Shown here piece after piece: positions 33,825-46,330 of a stretch of DNA of 64,000 nt. The DNA comes from Chinchilla lanigera (taxonomy: Eukaryota; Chordata; Mammalia; Rodentia; Chinchillidae). The DNA lies in assembly GCF_000276665.1 (NCBI RefSeq), contig NW_004955463.1, forward strand, positions 12,729,516 to 12,793,515, written 5' to 3'. A program made the translations under genes and the position numbers. How positions within the stretch are numbered: the stretch's first letter is position 1; each line of letters starts with the position of its first letter. The notes under the pieces were generated by a model. The model worked only from the letters and a program-made list of their open reading frames with translations, had not been told where the DNA came from and searched no databases.

Positions 33825-34889
33825 CACCCCTCCCCTCAAGACATATACACAGACCTTAATGCAGCATTCTGCAACCCTGGGAGAAATCCAGGAATTTAGA
33901 AAAGTCAAATTAGTAGAAAATGAATCTGAAATGTTATCCAAAGTGTATACAGGGTTTACAGGTAATTGTTCTTTTAACATAACAAAGTCAAAGTTATATC
34001 AATAGAAAGAAAAGTATAACTTGTACAAGCACAATGAAGCTCTTTTTTACAATAAATTCAATGCAGAATACAATGTGACTAATTTTTAGATATCTTAGGG
34101 AAAAATGAAATGCAACCTATAAAGACCCCCTCTCTATTCCTCTCTATATCCCAGTACCTACCTACCCAGGACACAGAGTTCATACTTTCCCTCTCTGAGC
34201 AAGAAAACTAGGCAGAATAGAAAAGACACTGAATTCATAGTAGAGACAAAACAATCTACACCTCGCACATTTGGATTTAATGATTTCTGAAGGAGGGGTA
34301 GTATTTCAGAAAAAATATTGTGGACTGAAATAATTTTAGGGGTGGGCAGAGTTTGAGGGACAAGAGGACACGGTCTCCTCAGGGAAGGAGGCTGCAGCCA
34401 CTTGAAACACCACTGGAGCTCAGGGTATGACCATGGAGGACAAATGAGAATGTGTACTATGAGGCCTGGCTATTTCTTGCACTGGAGGGAACATGATATA
34501 TCAAGGCCTTATCTCCTGGTCCTTTTCCAGGCTACCTCAGTGCCACCAGAGCCTACTTCCTCCGAATGAAAAATACTTAAGCCTTTGTGGGTGAGGAGGT
34601 GTTCTGTTCATGGAAGAGGTGTGTAGTGCATGCAGTATTTGCACCAGCGGTGGTGGTGTTAGCCCCTCCACAGCGAACAGAGTGGGGAGTGAGGTGAGGT
34701 GAGTAGGGGAGTCTACCCACAGTGGAAGTCCAGTGAGAGACTGTGAAGTTGATGATTTCAACTGTTCTCCTCAGAAAATGACAGAAATGGGTAGTTAAAC
34801 CAACTACACAAAAATGTAAGCATTCACTAAACCCTATTCCATCCTCCCATTCCCTTTGGAAAAGGAACAAAACAGAAAAATAGGATTCC
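33824..34889. other. Unique non-coding sequence
   Basis: Nothing recognised in about 1 kb. Confidence 0.45.
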
Positions 34890-35030
34890 AGCTCCAGAAT
34901 TTAGCTGTGTATCTGAGTAAGTTACTTAATCTGTGTTCCACTTCCATCTTCCATGAGAAGATCCAATGAGTCCTACACAGTTTCAGAACTAAATGAAGGA
35001 ATGACATAATTCAGTATATAGACCCTCGGT
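34890..35030 (+). mobile_element. MIR SINE fragment
   Basis: 'ccagaatttagctgtgtatctgagtaagttacttaatctgtg' followed by 'ccaatgagtcctacac' and 'actaaatgaaggaatgac' gives the MIR order from the tRNA-like head into the core. Confidence 0.6.
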
Positions 35031-36729
35031 CAGCCCTAAATCCCCTTGAAAGCAACAATATCTTGCAGAGTCCAACTAACATCTGAGATGAGACAGAGAA
35101 CTCAGAACTCACTCTGTTCTCTTCAATCAGCAGCAATTACTTCCTTCACACCTCATATTCCTGATGAAGTTCTCTGTTTATATGATCACCTCCCAAACTG
35201 GACCTCCTGGAAGAGTTTTCTTACCACAAAGAAGAAATCTTAGATCCAGAATTGGGCTTCCATCCTCCCATGTGATATCTTCATGAAAGTGTTATTTCTG
35301 CAGAAACCATGCTGATTAACTATAGTCATTTGCTGTTTTTACAAGGGGTTGTCACAGCGCAGTCAAACCCTCCTGCTAAGTTTTGGCTATCAGCAAAGCA
35401 ACAGCAGAAAGCAGGGTCACTCAAACCCAGAACTCGCCCTGTGGCCACTCTCTTTCTGCCCCTCAGTCCTAACTTTCTTGCTGCCAAGGGAGCAGCCAGA
35501 GCCAACAGGTCACCATGGGCCTTCACCTCGGCTCTGCCAGGAAGAGGAAATACAAGATCAGTACTCTCTGCCGACCATTCCTTTCCATTTCATTAGGTCA
35601 GCAAAAAGCAGAACCAGCAAAAAACCAATTTTTCCTTTAATTTTAATACTGTCAATTGTAATAAACTCTATTAAGTTGCACTGGCAGACTCAGACTACTT
35701 AGTATTTGTTCAAGGAAATTAAGTCGTACACCTCATACACTGCTTTAAGTGGATATTTGGTTTTAGAATAAGACTACAGCCTCTCACTGTACTAATGAAT
35801 TCTGTTGACTGTTAAAGATCTGGGGCGCATGCTGAGATTGTGGGATTACTTGATTCATCTAACACTAGCAACTCACCTAATCTGATGTATAAGCAAACAG
35901 ATAATTATAAGTTCTGAGATGTTGGAAATACTTAATGGCATCTATCAATATACCCACGCAGACCCAACACACCCATGGAACCTTCCGTGATACTTTCCAA
36001 ACTTAAGTGGAGGCCTGATTTGCATGAGCTTACAATTCAGACCTAAGTGCTTCTTAAACAGTTGAGATAAATAAAACTTTATCATATTATGGCAGAATAC
36101 TGAGTGATGGTAGGCAGCTGAGTAACAGATGGCAACCACACCCCCAAAGAAAGGACTTTTTTTGTTTGTTTCCAGGGATCTGCTGGTCTCTTCCCAGGTA
36201 CTCCAGAGGAAAGTGTGCTCTTGGGTTGATGCCTTTCTTGGACTGACAGCCAGTGAGTGGCTGCCACTGCTAGCTATGCAGGGTATGCCTGGGTCAGAAG
36301 GACAACAAAATCATAATCTTTGCCCTCAATACCATTTCCAGGTAGAGAGGACAAGGAAGTTCTGAACTCAAACCACAAAGCCACAAGCTTTTAGACATAC
36401 CTCTGACCTGAGAAAGACAATGGGAACATGTTGGCTGGTAGAACTTCACAGTTCTCTGAAATGAACTTCTGACCCATACTTTTAGGTTAGAGTTTAAACA
36501 CTGTCACTTGAGATGGAGATGTTGGCAGACTCCTTAACCAGCTCACAGGTGAGGGTCAGGCTCCTACCTGTTTCTCTTTCCTTCCTCTCACCATTCCCAG
36601 TTCTGTCACAAACCTCAGCCCCTCCACACTCAGCTCCGTCCTCTGAGGGTTGTTGAGTAGCTCTTCTCTCTGCAAGAGCAGAGCATTCTTCCCTCAGCAT
36701 TCTTCCCTTGAAACTCAGAGACCATGCTT
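35031..36729. other. Unique non-coding sequence
   Basis: About 1.7 kb with no recognised repeat. Two overlapping forward frames at 35309-35702 have no domain signature. Confidence 0.4.
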
Positions 36730-36800
36730 ACCTTGTCTTCTGCTATTTCCCTGATACATTGCATGATTTATGGCACATACTTATTAAATATTAACACTGA
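36730..36800 (+). mobile_element. Possible L2/MIR 3' end
   Basis: 'gatttatggcacatacttattaaatattaacactgag' recalls the ggcacatagtaggtgctcaataaat ending of L2/MIR elements. It is short and weak. Confidence 0.3.
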
Positions 36801-37179
36801 GTAGACAACAGAGAAACTAGAGGTCTACAAGTGTGTACATGTTTGAAGTCAACAGTGAGAGTCAGAGAGGAAGGGAGAGAACTTCAAATCAACCTATAGA
36901 TGGTTTTATTTCCCGAGCACATGCTGTCTTTCCCATATAATCAGAACTTGAACATTTAAAATATAATAGTCAAAAAAGGCACTCTTATTTTTTAATTGTC
37001 CTTAAAATATAAGACTTGGGTGAACATACCTCCAAGCCCTTTAACTTCTTAAATTCTGAAATGTAAGCTTCTCATTCACCTCCATTTGGAGTGTTCTCCC
37101 TTTATGGCTGGCCTATTTCCTCTGTTTGGTTAGCCTGACTTGCTCATAAGACTCAGCTCCTGGGTCTTGGAGCTAGGCT

Positions 37180-37480
37180 CTATTCTTTGGCTCGGGCTGA
37201 ACATGCAAGATTTTCCCTTCATCAGGCTAATGAAGTAAGAGTCTTATGTCATCATTAGCGCTGGTGTTAATCCAAGCAGAACTAATATTGATGTTGTTCC
37301 AAATGGAATTAACCAAGCCCTGCCCCCAACAAGCCAGATGTTAGTCAAGCATTTCTTACTGATGTTAATGAACAATTCCCTTGGTTTCTACAAACAGCTG
37401 AGTCCACTGAATGAACTTCAGAGACCCAGCAGCAAACTGCCTGCCTAATTGAGATTTGTCCTAATGTCACCAGGTAGCAG
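37180..37480. promoter_or_regulatory. Candidate conserved non-coding segment, TAAT-rich
   Basis: Within about 250 bases there are at least seven homeodomain-type TAAT/ATTA cores ('ggctaatgaag', 'catcattagcg', 'gttaatccaag' with TAATCC at 37268, 'actaatattg', 'ggaattaacc', 'gttaatgaac', 'cctaattgag') in a segment without repeats or frames. This texture is typical of developmental enhancers, but there is no direct evidence of function. Confidence 0.25.
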
Positions 37481-37877
37481 GATCCTGATACACTGAGGAA
37501 CTGGCCACTTACTTTCTTGCTTCTTCTTTGAACCTTTTAATGAAAGCATTCAGTAGAGACATATGTGGCCATGCAGAAGTATAGGTAGAATTTATTGCAA
37601 AGTAGCTGTAGAGAGAGTTATGCCTTCAAGAGAGAAGGCAAGCAATGTCACAAAGATACCTTTTATATGCACACAGAGGTCACTCCTGGAGTTTGGAGAA
37701 CCATGATGATGATCACTGTTTTATTTGTGCAATGTATATCCTTATTGACATTTCTCTTGGGAGTTATTCTCTTTGGAATACCCATATCTCAGAACTGCCG
37801 TCCTTGTTATTTTCAGGTGGTCATTGGTCCCTCATGAGACTTAATCATATAAAAGTCTAAATCAGTTCTCACCCCAA

Positions 37878-38072
37878 AGAGGAAGGGCTTTTGTTTTGTT
37901 TTTGTTTTTGTTTTTTGTCTTTTTAAGACAGGGTCTCACTATACAATTCAGGCTGGCCTTGAGCTCACTTTGTAACCCAGGCTGGGCTTGAACCCAGGAA
38001 GATCATCCTGCCTCAGCCTCCCGAGTGCTGGGATTACAAGTGAGTGCCACCACACCCGGTTTAGAGGAAGGG
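37878..38072 (-). mobile_element. B1 SINE with target duplication
   Basis: Reverse-strand B1, with a (TTTTG)n tail at the left ('ttttgttttgtttttg'), then 'aagacagggtctcactatac', and the head at the right ('gctgggattacaagtgagtgccaccacacccgg'). caggctgg-type phrases at 37949 and 37978 show the 29-base internal duplication. Target duplication agaggaaggg at 37878-37887 and 38063-38072. Confidence 0.92.
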
Positions 38073-38799
38073 TTTTTAAAGAACATCCATCTTTCTGATA
38101 TTATTGGGCATAAGTCATGGCACCCAAGAATGCTTATGTCTTGTTTTGGAAATAGATAGCCAGGTGGTCAGACATCATAAGGAATGTGCACAGTGTGTAA
38201 CCTTAAACATCATTGTACTCTGTGGCATTGCTTTGGTCTGAGACCTAACGAATGATTATAAATGTATTATACAATGAGTTCATTATTTGTTTACTTACCT
38301 ATAACTGGCAATGTGTGCTATATTGAACACCCACCTACTTTGCCCCTTGGATTTGCTAATGTCTAACTATCTGCCTAACAGAAGGCAGCTACTAAAGACT
38401 TAGGACTTGAGAGCTAAAAGCAGAAAAGAGTTCCTTTCTCTGAATAAATAGCCAAGGACTCTGCCACTGCTCACTATACAAAGAGCTGGGCACATGGGCC
38501 AGTAACAGGCCCAAGGAGCTTTTTAGGAGGTGTTTCTTTATAAGTCCCTCTCTTCTTCTGTGCCTGCCTTAATAGCTGGAGTTGCATGTTGTATTTATTT
38601 CTTCCAGTGTCTTCCCATTTCTGTATCTGGCACCTGGTTGAGAAAGCATCAAACTATTGTCTAGGCATAAATTATGATTGAATGTCCTTTTGAGATCGTT
38701 TCCTTCTTCTTCCAGATTCACATGGCTTTTCTCTCACTTTCTATCAAGAAAAATGTATCAGCTCTAGAATTTCCATTTGCACTTGATCACTGTTCTCTT
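38073..38799. other. Unique non-coding sequence
   Basis: Nothing recognised. Confidence 0.45.
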
Positions 38800-38905
38800 A
38801 GGAGTATGATAATAAGAATTAAAATCATTTATAGCGAGGGTCAGACACTGTGCTAATAAATATGCATGATTTTTTCCAACAACTCATAAAAGCAGTATAT
38901 GGAGA
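38800..38905 (-). mobile_element. MIR-like fragment
   Basis: 'gcgagggtcagacactgtgctaataaatatgc' followed by 'caacaactcataaaagcagtat' recalls the reverse MIR phrase 'gccaggcactgtgctaagtgc' and 'cacaacaaccctatgaggta'. Confidence 0.45.
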
Positions 38906-40089
38906 TTTACATAAATGACCAAGGGTTGGGGGCAGGGTTAGAGGAGTGTGAATGAAATGCTTGAGTTCACCGTCATAGGACCAGCCCAAAAAAGATCCAG
39001 AATGGGAATCCAGGCCAGTGGGTGATACACCTATTCATTCTGCCAGCAGAAAGTTACCATCTACACTACCTGGAAAACTATCAGACACATGTCAATCATA
39101 CTTGCTCACAAAGCCAATAATCTGCCATAGTAAAAGAATTTATAAAGGGGAAATTTGAAATATGATAAGGAAAATAGGGTAGGAAGGACAATGATATATG
39201 GAAGCTTTTAAGAGTATTTTCAAGTTTGTTGGAATAATGAAGATGATTCACTAAAGAGACCATCAAAAGACAATTTGCAGATGCTTCATTATTACTATTG
39301 GCTGCTCTACAGTTGAATTTCATTTACTGTACACCTCCCATCATGCTAGAATATCTCCAGGCTCTCCCCTCCCTATCAGTTGAAGTGAGATGCATATAAA
39401 TGTCTTTTAATTAATGGCTTTTCATATAGATACCAAAAGGACTTTCCCCCTGTGGCTGTTCATCCAGATGTTCACATCTCATCTGGGATGACTCAGCATT
39501 ATGGGCTCCTTCCTCCCAGGTTCCTCCCCACTCCACAGTCCCACCATGATCTTAAAGGTGAAGCAAACTTGGACTCCCGCTGTGGAAACATTGAGGCTTG
39601 AGCAGCCCCTTCACCCACATGCCGGAGCCTCCCCTCACCCTTGATAACTCCACACAAGGGCACAGCAGAGCACAGTGACCCAGCTCTGCCCTTTCTCTCA
39701 CTCAAGGCTTTACCCCCACTTTGCAGTGAACGAAGATATATGGAATGTACCCCAAAGCCAAGTTTGGTTTATCTTCATTTCCTTTCTTCTTTTCAAGCAG
39801 TCCTGTAAAAACTACATCCTTTCTATTTTCTGTTCCACTTTATGCCTTTTCTGTCTTTCCAGATAATAGTTTCCACTTCTTATAATTTTTCTACTGAAGA
39901 ATGACTAAAATTTTCAGTACAATCAAACTGAAATACTCTATCAGAGACAAAGCATAGAGAAATAACCCATCTATACTAGGCTTTTCTTTAAAAACTTTGC
40001 AGTTGAAGAGAGTAACTTCTTGAAGATTCTTTCCCTGGGTCAATGTGCTGTCCATTTGTGCAAAGGTATTTGCCAAGTGCTAAGCTATG
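38906..40089. other. Unique non-coding sequence
   Basis: Nothing recognised in about 1.2 kb. Confidence 0.45.
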
Positions 40090-40230
40090 ACAATAATAGA
40101 CTCTTTTACTGAGCACACAGCCCTGTGATTCAGGCACCATGCTGAGTTGAATGCTTCTGATGTAAGATCAATATTTTAATGACCCTTTGAAGAGAGTATC
40201 ATCATCTCCATGTTGTCAGTGGAGAAAGAG
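40090..40230 (-). mobile_element. MIR-like fragment
   Basis: 'ttactgagcacacag', 'ttcaggcaccatgctgagttg' and 'tatcatcatctccatgttgtcagtggagaaagag' follow the reverse MIR order. Strongly diverged. Confidence 0.4.
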
Positions 40231-40689
40231 CATTGCAGATAAGTTCTCTTCTCTTCACTTTGTTCATAAACTCACTGTTCATGCTGGTGAGCTCAGAGCT
40301 GCTAGCCTCAACTTCTGCAAGGAATCCCTGAACACAGCCTCTGTCCTGGAGAAGCAAGTCGTTGAAGCCACCACAGGGCCATCAAGGACCATGCTCACAG
40401 TCTCACTCTGTGTCTGCCTTCTCTGATAAAGAAAATGACTATTTCTAAAGCTTCCATTATACCTCTGGTTTTTACATTTACCACCATTTCATGTTCTTTT
40501 CTCAGCTTTTTCAATCCTTGACCTTCTAGCTTCTGAGACATAGTCCAAAATGCTGTGCTGTACTTTATGAAGATAAATGAATAGTTAAGGTTTTCTTTCA
40601 AAAAAATGATTTCTTAGGTAGGCACAGAGAACTAAAGATGCTTCTGAAAACCCTAGAATGGAACCATGTGTCTGTTAGGTCCATGGGTC

Positions 40690-40890
40690 CTTTAAGTTTG
40701 AGAGGGGTTTTGGCATCTATACATGGCAGCATTCTTGTGATATAATTTACATATGTCATCACATTTAATTTTTATAACTTGAAGGCATAATTATGCCTTA
40801 CTTTTACTTTATTGGACACTGCTTTATGGACAATGAAACTTGCAAAGCTAAAGGAGATAGAGCTGACCAGGACCAGTACTGTGTGACAAC
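40690..40890 (-). mobile_element. MIR-like fragment
   Basis: 'tatgtcatcacatttaatttttataacttgaaggcataattatgcc' and 'gacaatgaaacttgcaaagctaaagg' recall the 'catttaatcctcacaac…ccccattttacagatgaggaaactgagg' phrase of reverse MIR. Confidence 0.4.
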
Positions 40891-41121
40891 AAAACCAACA
40901 CAGAGGTTAGCTTGGGAAGTCTAACTTCTTATCACAAAAACAGAACAATTACCCCTCCCTAGTGAATTCTTTGTCACTCTTGACCTAGTCTGTCTTACAA
41001 AATGTTTTTCCTTCTCCCACTATGCCAGCTGCATATTCCTAGGTGTTATCCACTTTCCTTTACCCTCTGTGAGCCTCCAGAGTCAATGCTTAGAGCTCAA
41101 AACACACCTGATGAGTAGAAG

Positions 41122-41142
41122 CCCCACCCCTACCCCTACCCC
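41122..41142 (-). other. G-quadruplex motif (four G4 runs)
   Basis: On the plus strand: cccc at 41122, 41127, 41133 and 41139, with spacers a, ta, ta. The reverse strand therefore has four runs of four G with loops of 2, 2 and 1 bases, a textbook high-stability quadruplex pattern (GGGGTA repeats). It is not telomeric, since the unit has four G. Confidence 0.85.
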
Positions 41143-44100
41143 TTTCCAGGAAGGGAGGGAGAGTCATGCAGAGAAAGGGGAGCTGGTGGTTGGGCTCAAA
41201 AGTGATGCTGACCCATATGAGCTGCAAGCTCAGGCCCCTCCCTGACTCATGAACAAGGGGCTGGGTTCTGCCAGAGAACACCATCAGTGTTACAGCTGCC
41301 CTGTGTGTGGGACCTTCAGGGACAAGGTATGAAGGCACCAGCATGAAGATAGAAAAGGAGAATGAACCAAGGACTGGAAGTTTCTGGCATCATTAATTTA
41401 AAATAAATGATGCATTCTGGCTGGTGGAAGTTACAGAGTTATAAATGAAAGTTTTAAATACGCACTGCTATAATCTCTTAGCATACCCCTTCTTCCTCTC
41501 CCTCGTGTGTCCTCCTGTAGATCAGAGGGAGTGTGAGAAGTTAGTGCTATAGAATGGCTTATGGCCTCTCTATCTCTACTCTCCCCAACTCTCTCACTTC
41601 TCCCCCATGCACCTTCCTAGGCTGGCCATACTGATTAATCAGTGTGATTGGATAAATTACTTGGTATCTAGTGCTTATATGTACTGTGCAGCACCACTAT
41701 CAAATATTTTTACAAAGTTTCAAGTTAAGGCAAGACTCTGGTTACTAAAACAACCATTTGAAATTTCTCCACAGATATGTGTGAAAATATATTCCCAGAC
41801 ACTCAAATGTACTTTCCCGTTGTGTCTTTTCTCACCAAAGACCTAAACATTCACCTGCACAATATGATGACTACATGCAGGATTTCATTTCAAAGCCCAG
41901 AGGGCCCTAGCCTGTTCACATCCATGAGAACCACAACCAACTACACCTACAAATACCTCCCCACATTGCCACGTCCACCATCCGCCCACCCCTGTCCAGC
42001 AGATCATTGTACTCCAGTGCCCTCAGCTCTCCCTCTTGTCTTTGCAGACTGTCAACTCACCAGCCTCCTCTGATCTCTGCCCTCCTTTTCCTCCAAATTA
42101 AATTTCAACTTTTTGTAAACCTCTGTGAAAATGACAAGCCACTGCCAGAGCTGTCTTTTAATACACAAAAGCATAAATAATGCCATCCATCAGGACTGTC
42201 ACTCAGAAAGATAGATTGCTAGTTGTCCAGACCCCCGAATGACACCAAAGCCGAAGTTAGAAAGTGTCTCTTTTCTTTTCTTTAGTCTCCCTCTCTCACT
42301 CACATGCTCGCTCACTCTCTCTCTTTTTTATTTGCCGGACTGCTTGATTCTGATTAATGGTCCTGTCAGGGTGGGATTCCACTTGCTTGGATAATGAGTC
42401 AGGAATGTATTCCCTGTCACAGGCGCAGCAGATGTCAGGGGCAGAAGGGCTCAGGGATGCCAGAAACAATATACAGTTTCTTCCTAGTCCCCTGACAGGC
42501 CAATATGCTGCACAAGGTCTAATTTATGTAGACAAAATGCAGGCGGGGCTGCAGCAACTGGAGAACTGCCCCAGAAAACCCCAGCTACAAAACAACTAGC
42601 AAGCAAGGCCTGTGGGCTGGGGTGACCTGCAGCAGGCTGGTAATGAACATGAGCAGAGACTCAATAGCACAGCCTCCCAAGGCCCTAGACACACAGAGAG
42701 GCCCAGGACCCCTTTGACTTCATTAAACTGCACTTTACATCATTATGGGAAGAAATCAAACAGGGCAGAGGGCTTCTGTTTCCTTTAATGGCTTGATTAG
42801 GTTATTCACTGCCAAGTTTGACCATTATCATACTGGAGCCACTAAAGAAAGGCTGCTGAGAAGTGTCAGTTGCTCCAGCCAGACTCCCTGCCCCCCCTCC
42901 CATGCCCCTGTGCTTCAACTGGACTGATTTGATCTCAGAAGTCCATGCACTGACAGGGACTGTCAGGACTCCCCATCATTCCAGCAGTGCTCCAGGGAAT
43001 GGAGCCAATCCTCAGCCACACGTCGCAGTGCTTGGTCTCAGCTCCAAGGTGGACATGCGTGCAGATAGTCAACCTGTCCATGTGAATTTTGTGCATATGC
43101 ATGCATTGCTTTTTGAGAAAAATCCCTTGTACTGTTTCATGAGTTATGACATTAAGGCAGTATGTGTTTCCCTTAGAAATTAAAATATGATCGCATTTCC
43201 TTGACAAATGACGAACAACTCAAGCAGTTAAGTGCTAAGGACACATTGGAATCAGATAAATCAAAATCAGGCATGGGGGACTCTCAAATCACTCCGCATG
43301 TGAAGGCAAAACTCTTATTGCAATAAGCTTACCAACCTAAGCTTTAATCCTAACACTGTCACAAGATCTCCTCTTTAATAAGAAATAAATAAATAAACAC
43401 TTCCAAAGAGTTCAGACCCCATGTATCAAGGCTTTTTGTTTGGCCTCCAGACTCCATTCTGTGAGTACAGGGACTCATAATAAGCTCTCTGGCTTCAGGT
43501 CGTAAGTGGTGGGTCCTGCTCATTAAAGCTCACCAAGCAACATGAGTGGGCTTTACAGCCTAATCAAAATGTTATAAGCTCATCTGATTTTCTTTTCTTA
43601 CAAACGGTGTTTTTCCTATTTTACCACCATGCTTTGCTCCTTTGCAAAGTATTTACTTACTTTTAATTTTAAAAGGATGTTGCCATCATGGGAGCCAGTG
43701 TGATGTGGCAGAAAGTGTGGGTTTTCTGAAAGGATAAGGCTGGTGTTTGGGTAAGGTGCTACCTGGAGTAAGGCTCAAGGCTTTGGGAAATCATTAAAAG
43801 AGCTCTGAGCTTTGTTCTGAACAGAGCAGTGTGGCTAAATTGGCTACCTAGTGGGGTCTGAAACCACGCATACACAGCACAGAGTATGTGGTAGGTTCTG
43901 AATAAGCATATTCTGCAAACAAGGTCACAAGTAAAAGATAGCAAATACTGTTACATAGTTTGTCCCGGTGCCAAGCATTGGTTCTTGGCTGCTACTACAC
44001 AGTTAGGACTGCATTTAAAAAGAAATTAAAATGGAAACCCCTGCAGCCATTGTCCATTTCAGTTGAGTTCAGATACACCAAACATTGTCTTTCTCTCTTT

Positions 44101-44849
44101 CATGTATTTAGATAAGCTCAAAACCGTATTCACAGCATCTTCTATGTTTTGATTAAAAATAAAAATAAAAAAAATGCATTTAAACTCTGGAATGCACTCA
44201 TATACTTAGGAGGCCGACCCCAACTGCAGTTAAAGCAGATACCCAAGAGCCAAAGCTGGGAATTCAGCCACTGAGAACTGAAAAGATGCTTTAATCACCT
44301 TAAGATGCACCAGTCTTGAGTAAATCCAATCATCTTTTCTCAGATCCTCCAAACCCATCCCAGTTGTAAACATATCCTCTAACTTTGCCTCTTTGCCTGT
44401 AAATTTAACCCTGTTGCTTCCTGGATAGGTCTCACCTCATTCCCTCCATACACATTTTACCACTAAGTGGCCATCTGAGATTTTTGCAAGAAGGAGCAAT
44501 GGAAAAAGAAATCAGAAACAACCCCTTGAAGTCATTTATCTCCACTAAGGTGAAACATTGTACTGTTTAATGAGACAAAAGCAAGTCGCAGAGAAGTATG
44601 GATAATAAAATTCAATTTATACTAAATATGTGTGGTTATTTCCATTAATTTAATTTCCAGAAGATATATATGAAATTTAACAGTATTAATGAACAAAGGG
44701 TTGAAATGTTATGATTCTATGTTACTTGCATATTTAAATTTAATTTTAAAATAAAACAAAGAATAATAATTAAAGAGGCCAAGTCCACCAGGCAAACTTC
44801 CTGAAATCCCAACATATGTCACCAACTAGGACTGGATACAGAACACTTT
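41143..44849. other. Unique non-coding sequence, possible conserved patches
   Basis: About 3.7 kb with no transposon I can name. The stretch 42340-42500 combines a GATTAATGG core, GATAATGAGTCA (TAAT next to an AP-1-like TGAGTCA) and balanced composition. It is an unproven candidate for a regulatory element. Confidence 0.35.
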
Positions 44850-44935
44850 ATCCAGATCACTGGATACAGGGCACTTGCCTTGAGGATGTGAGGTCCTGGG
44901 TTGAATCCTGAGCACTGTAAGTAAGTGAATATAGA
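44850..44935 (+). mobile_element. ID-type SINE fragment
   Basis: 'gggcacttgccttgaggatgtgaggtcctgggttgaatcctgagcactgtaagtaa' follows the ID order from the middle of the tRNA-like head through the B-box region. The A-box side is decayed. Confidence 0.6.
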
Positions 44936-45984
44936 AACAAGTAAGACATCAAAGTGCCTCTAATCATCTAGAATTTAGTGGAGAATCATCTGGTCAGGGC
45001 AAATACCAGAATATAAATGAATCCATTTTTTAAAAATTCAGTACTTAAAATCCTAAACTTTAGGCAGTGTCCCAACAAGAAGAGGCTGCAGCAGCGGCTG
45101 GCTCTGAGGTGACAGTAAAGGCAGGTCAGAGGGCAAGAAACCGAGCTGACAGAGGAAAGGGACCGTCATGTGCTGTAATGCTACCTGCCAAAGGGAGATC
45201 CCAAAGCAGAGGAATGTGTGAGGCATTACAATTAGAACAGGATTTTCATGTTACAAATGGTTCTTTCAACTTCAAACTCTTGCAATATGCTTCTGCATTC
45301 ACGTGTATCACTAAGAGGCTAAGGCAGGGCAGCGAAATTAACATTTGCAAGGTTCAAGAGTCATATTACCAGATGGTAAACCATCAACTAGGTAAGGTGG
45401 CAGCCAGTGCCCACCTCCTCTGAAAATAAGCTACATGAAGCAATTTATAGGCAACTTCTGGGAAATAACTTAGTTTGTAAAATGAGCTACATTTGCACCA
45501 CCTTGACCTTGGGATATACCTGCTTTGGTTTGTCTAAGTGGAAGTCATTCATCACAGACTACAAAAACCAGGGCTGAGACACTAAGCAAGGTCACCAGAA
45601 AGATGGCAGGTTGAGCACATTGGAACAAAAACTGAGAATAGTGGGATAAAAAATTAATTTTAAGTCCCAGCGACTGAACTATTTCCAAAGGCCTGCCTGT
45701 TTCAGGGTGCAGGAAGGAATGATGTGGAATCTGGCCCTGCTGATTTTATACCCTTGTCTAAAATAGGTTCAATGTTCTGGCCTGGATAATGTGTGCTGGA
45801 GCCATGTAACTATCGGAAATAGTGAATCCATTCGCTGTGAAGGGTTAAGAAGTGCAGATGAAAGACATTTCTATTTTTAGTCATTTTTCCCCAGGCAGTA
45901 CATACAAAGTCCTAGCAAAGAGAAGAACTTAAATTAATAGCTAGTTTATCCCTGGTCACATGCAATTGTACTCCTTATTCAAAC
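44936..45984. other. Unique non-coding sequence
   Basis: No repeat recognised. A 118-codon frame spans 45067-45423 but begins at GTG and shows no family similarity. Confidence 0.4.
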
Positions 45985-46330
45985 ATTTGCTTTTATAGTT
46001 TCTGTTACCTGGGGTCAACTATAGTCTAAAAATATTAGATGAAAAATTCAACATATATATAATCACTAATTTTTCAAATGAAACAAACTCACATTGTCTG
46101 GCTATACCCCTCCTGGGACATGAATCATCCCTTTGTCCAGTGTATCCAGTGTCCATGCTGTGTCCTTAGGGTATCAGATCAACTATCACAGTATCTCAGT
46201 GCCTGTGCTCGATAATCCTTATTTTACCTACTAGTGGCCGCAAACTACAAGAGCTGGGATCCTGGCAAATTGGATTTCCCAAAGAGAATCTGTGAAGTGC
46301 TCCCTTTAAGTGAGAAGACAAAAGTATAAG
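45985..46330 (+). mobile_element. Tigger (pogo-type) DNA transposon fossil
   Basis: 'cctggggtcaactatagtctaaaaatattagatgaaaaattc', 'ccctcctgggacatgaatcatccctttgtccag', 'gtatcagatcaactatcacagtatctcagtgcctgtg' and 'taatccttattttacctactagtggcc' follow the 5' region of a Tigger-type Tc1/mariner-superfamily element. From 46234 the frame reads V-A-A-N-Y-K-S-W-D-P-G-K-L-D and on to P-K-R-I-C-E-V-L-P-L-S-E-K-T-K-V, which corresponds to the N-terminus of the pogo-like transposase, with the start ATG changed to GTG. An in-frame stop lies at 46327. The rest of the transposase is missing. Subfamily not certain. Confidence 0.75.

Noticed and set aside
33642..33980. 112-codon reverse frame
   Set aside because: Crosses the CA microsatellite (Cys-Val run) and has no domain.
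35349..35702. 117-codon forward frame
   Set aside because: Overlaps another frame, no domain, no similarity recognised.
41122..41142. Interstitial telomere repeat
   Set aside because: The unit is GGGGTA, not TTAGGG, and there are only about three units.
45067..45423. 118-codon forward frame
   Set aside because: It opens with GTG rather than ATG, has no recognisable domain, and nothing supports splice sites or a promoter. Length is within chance for 64 kb.
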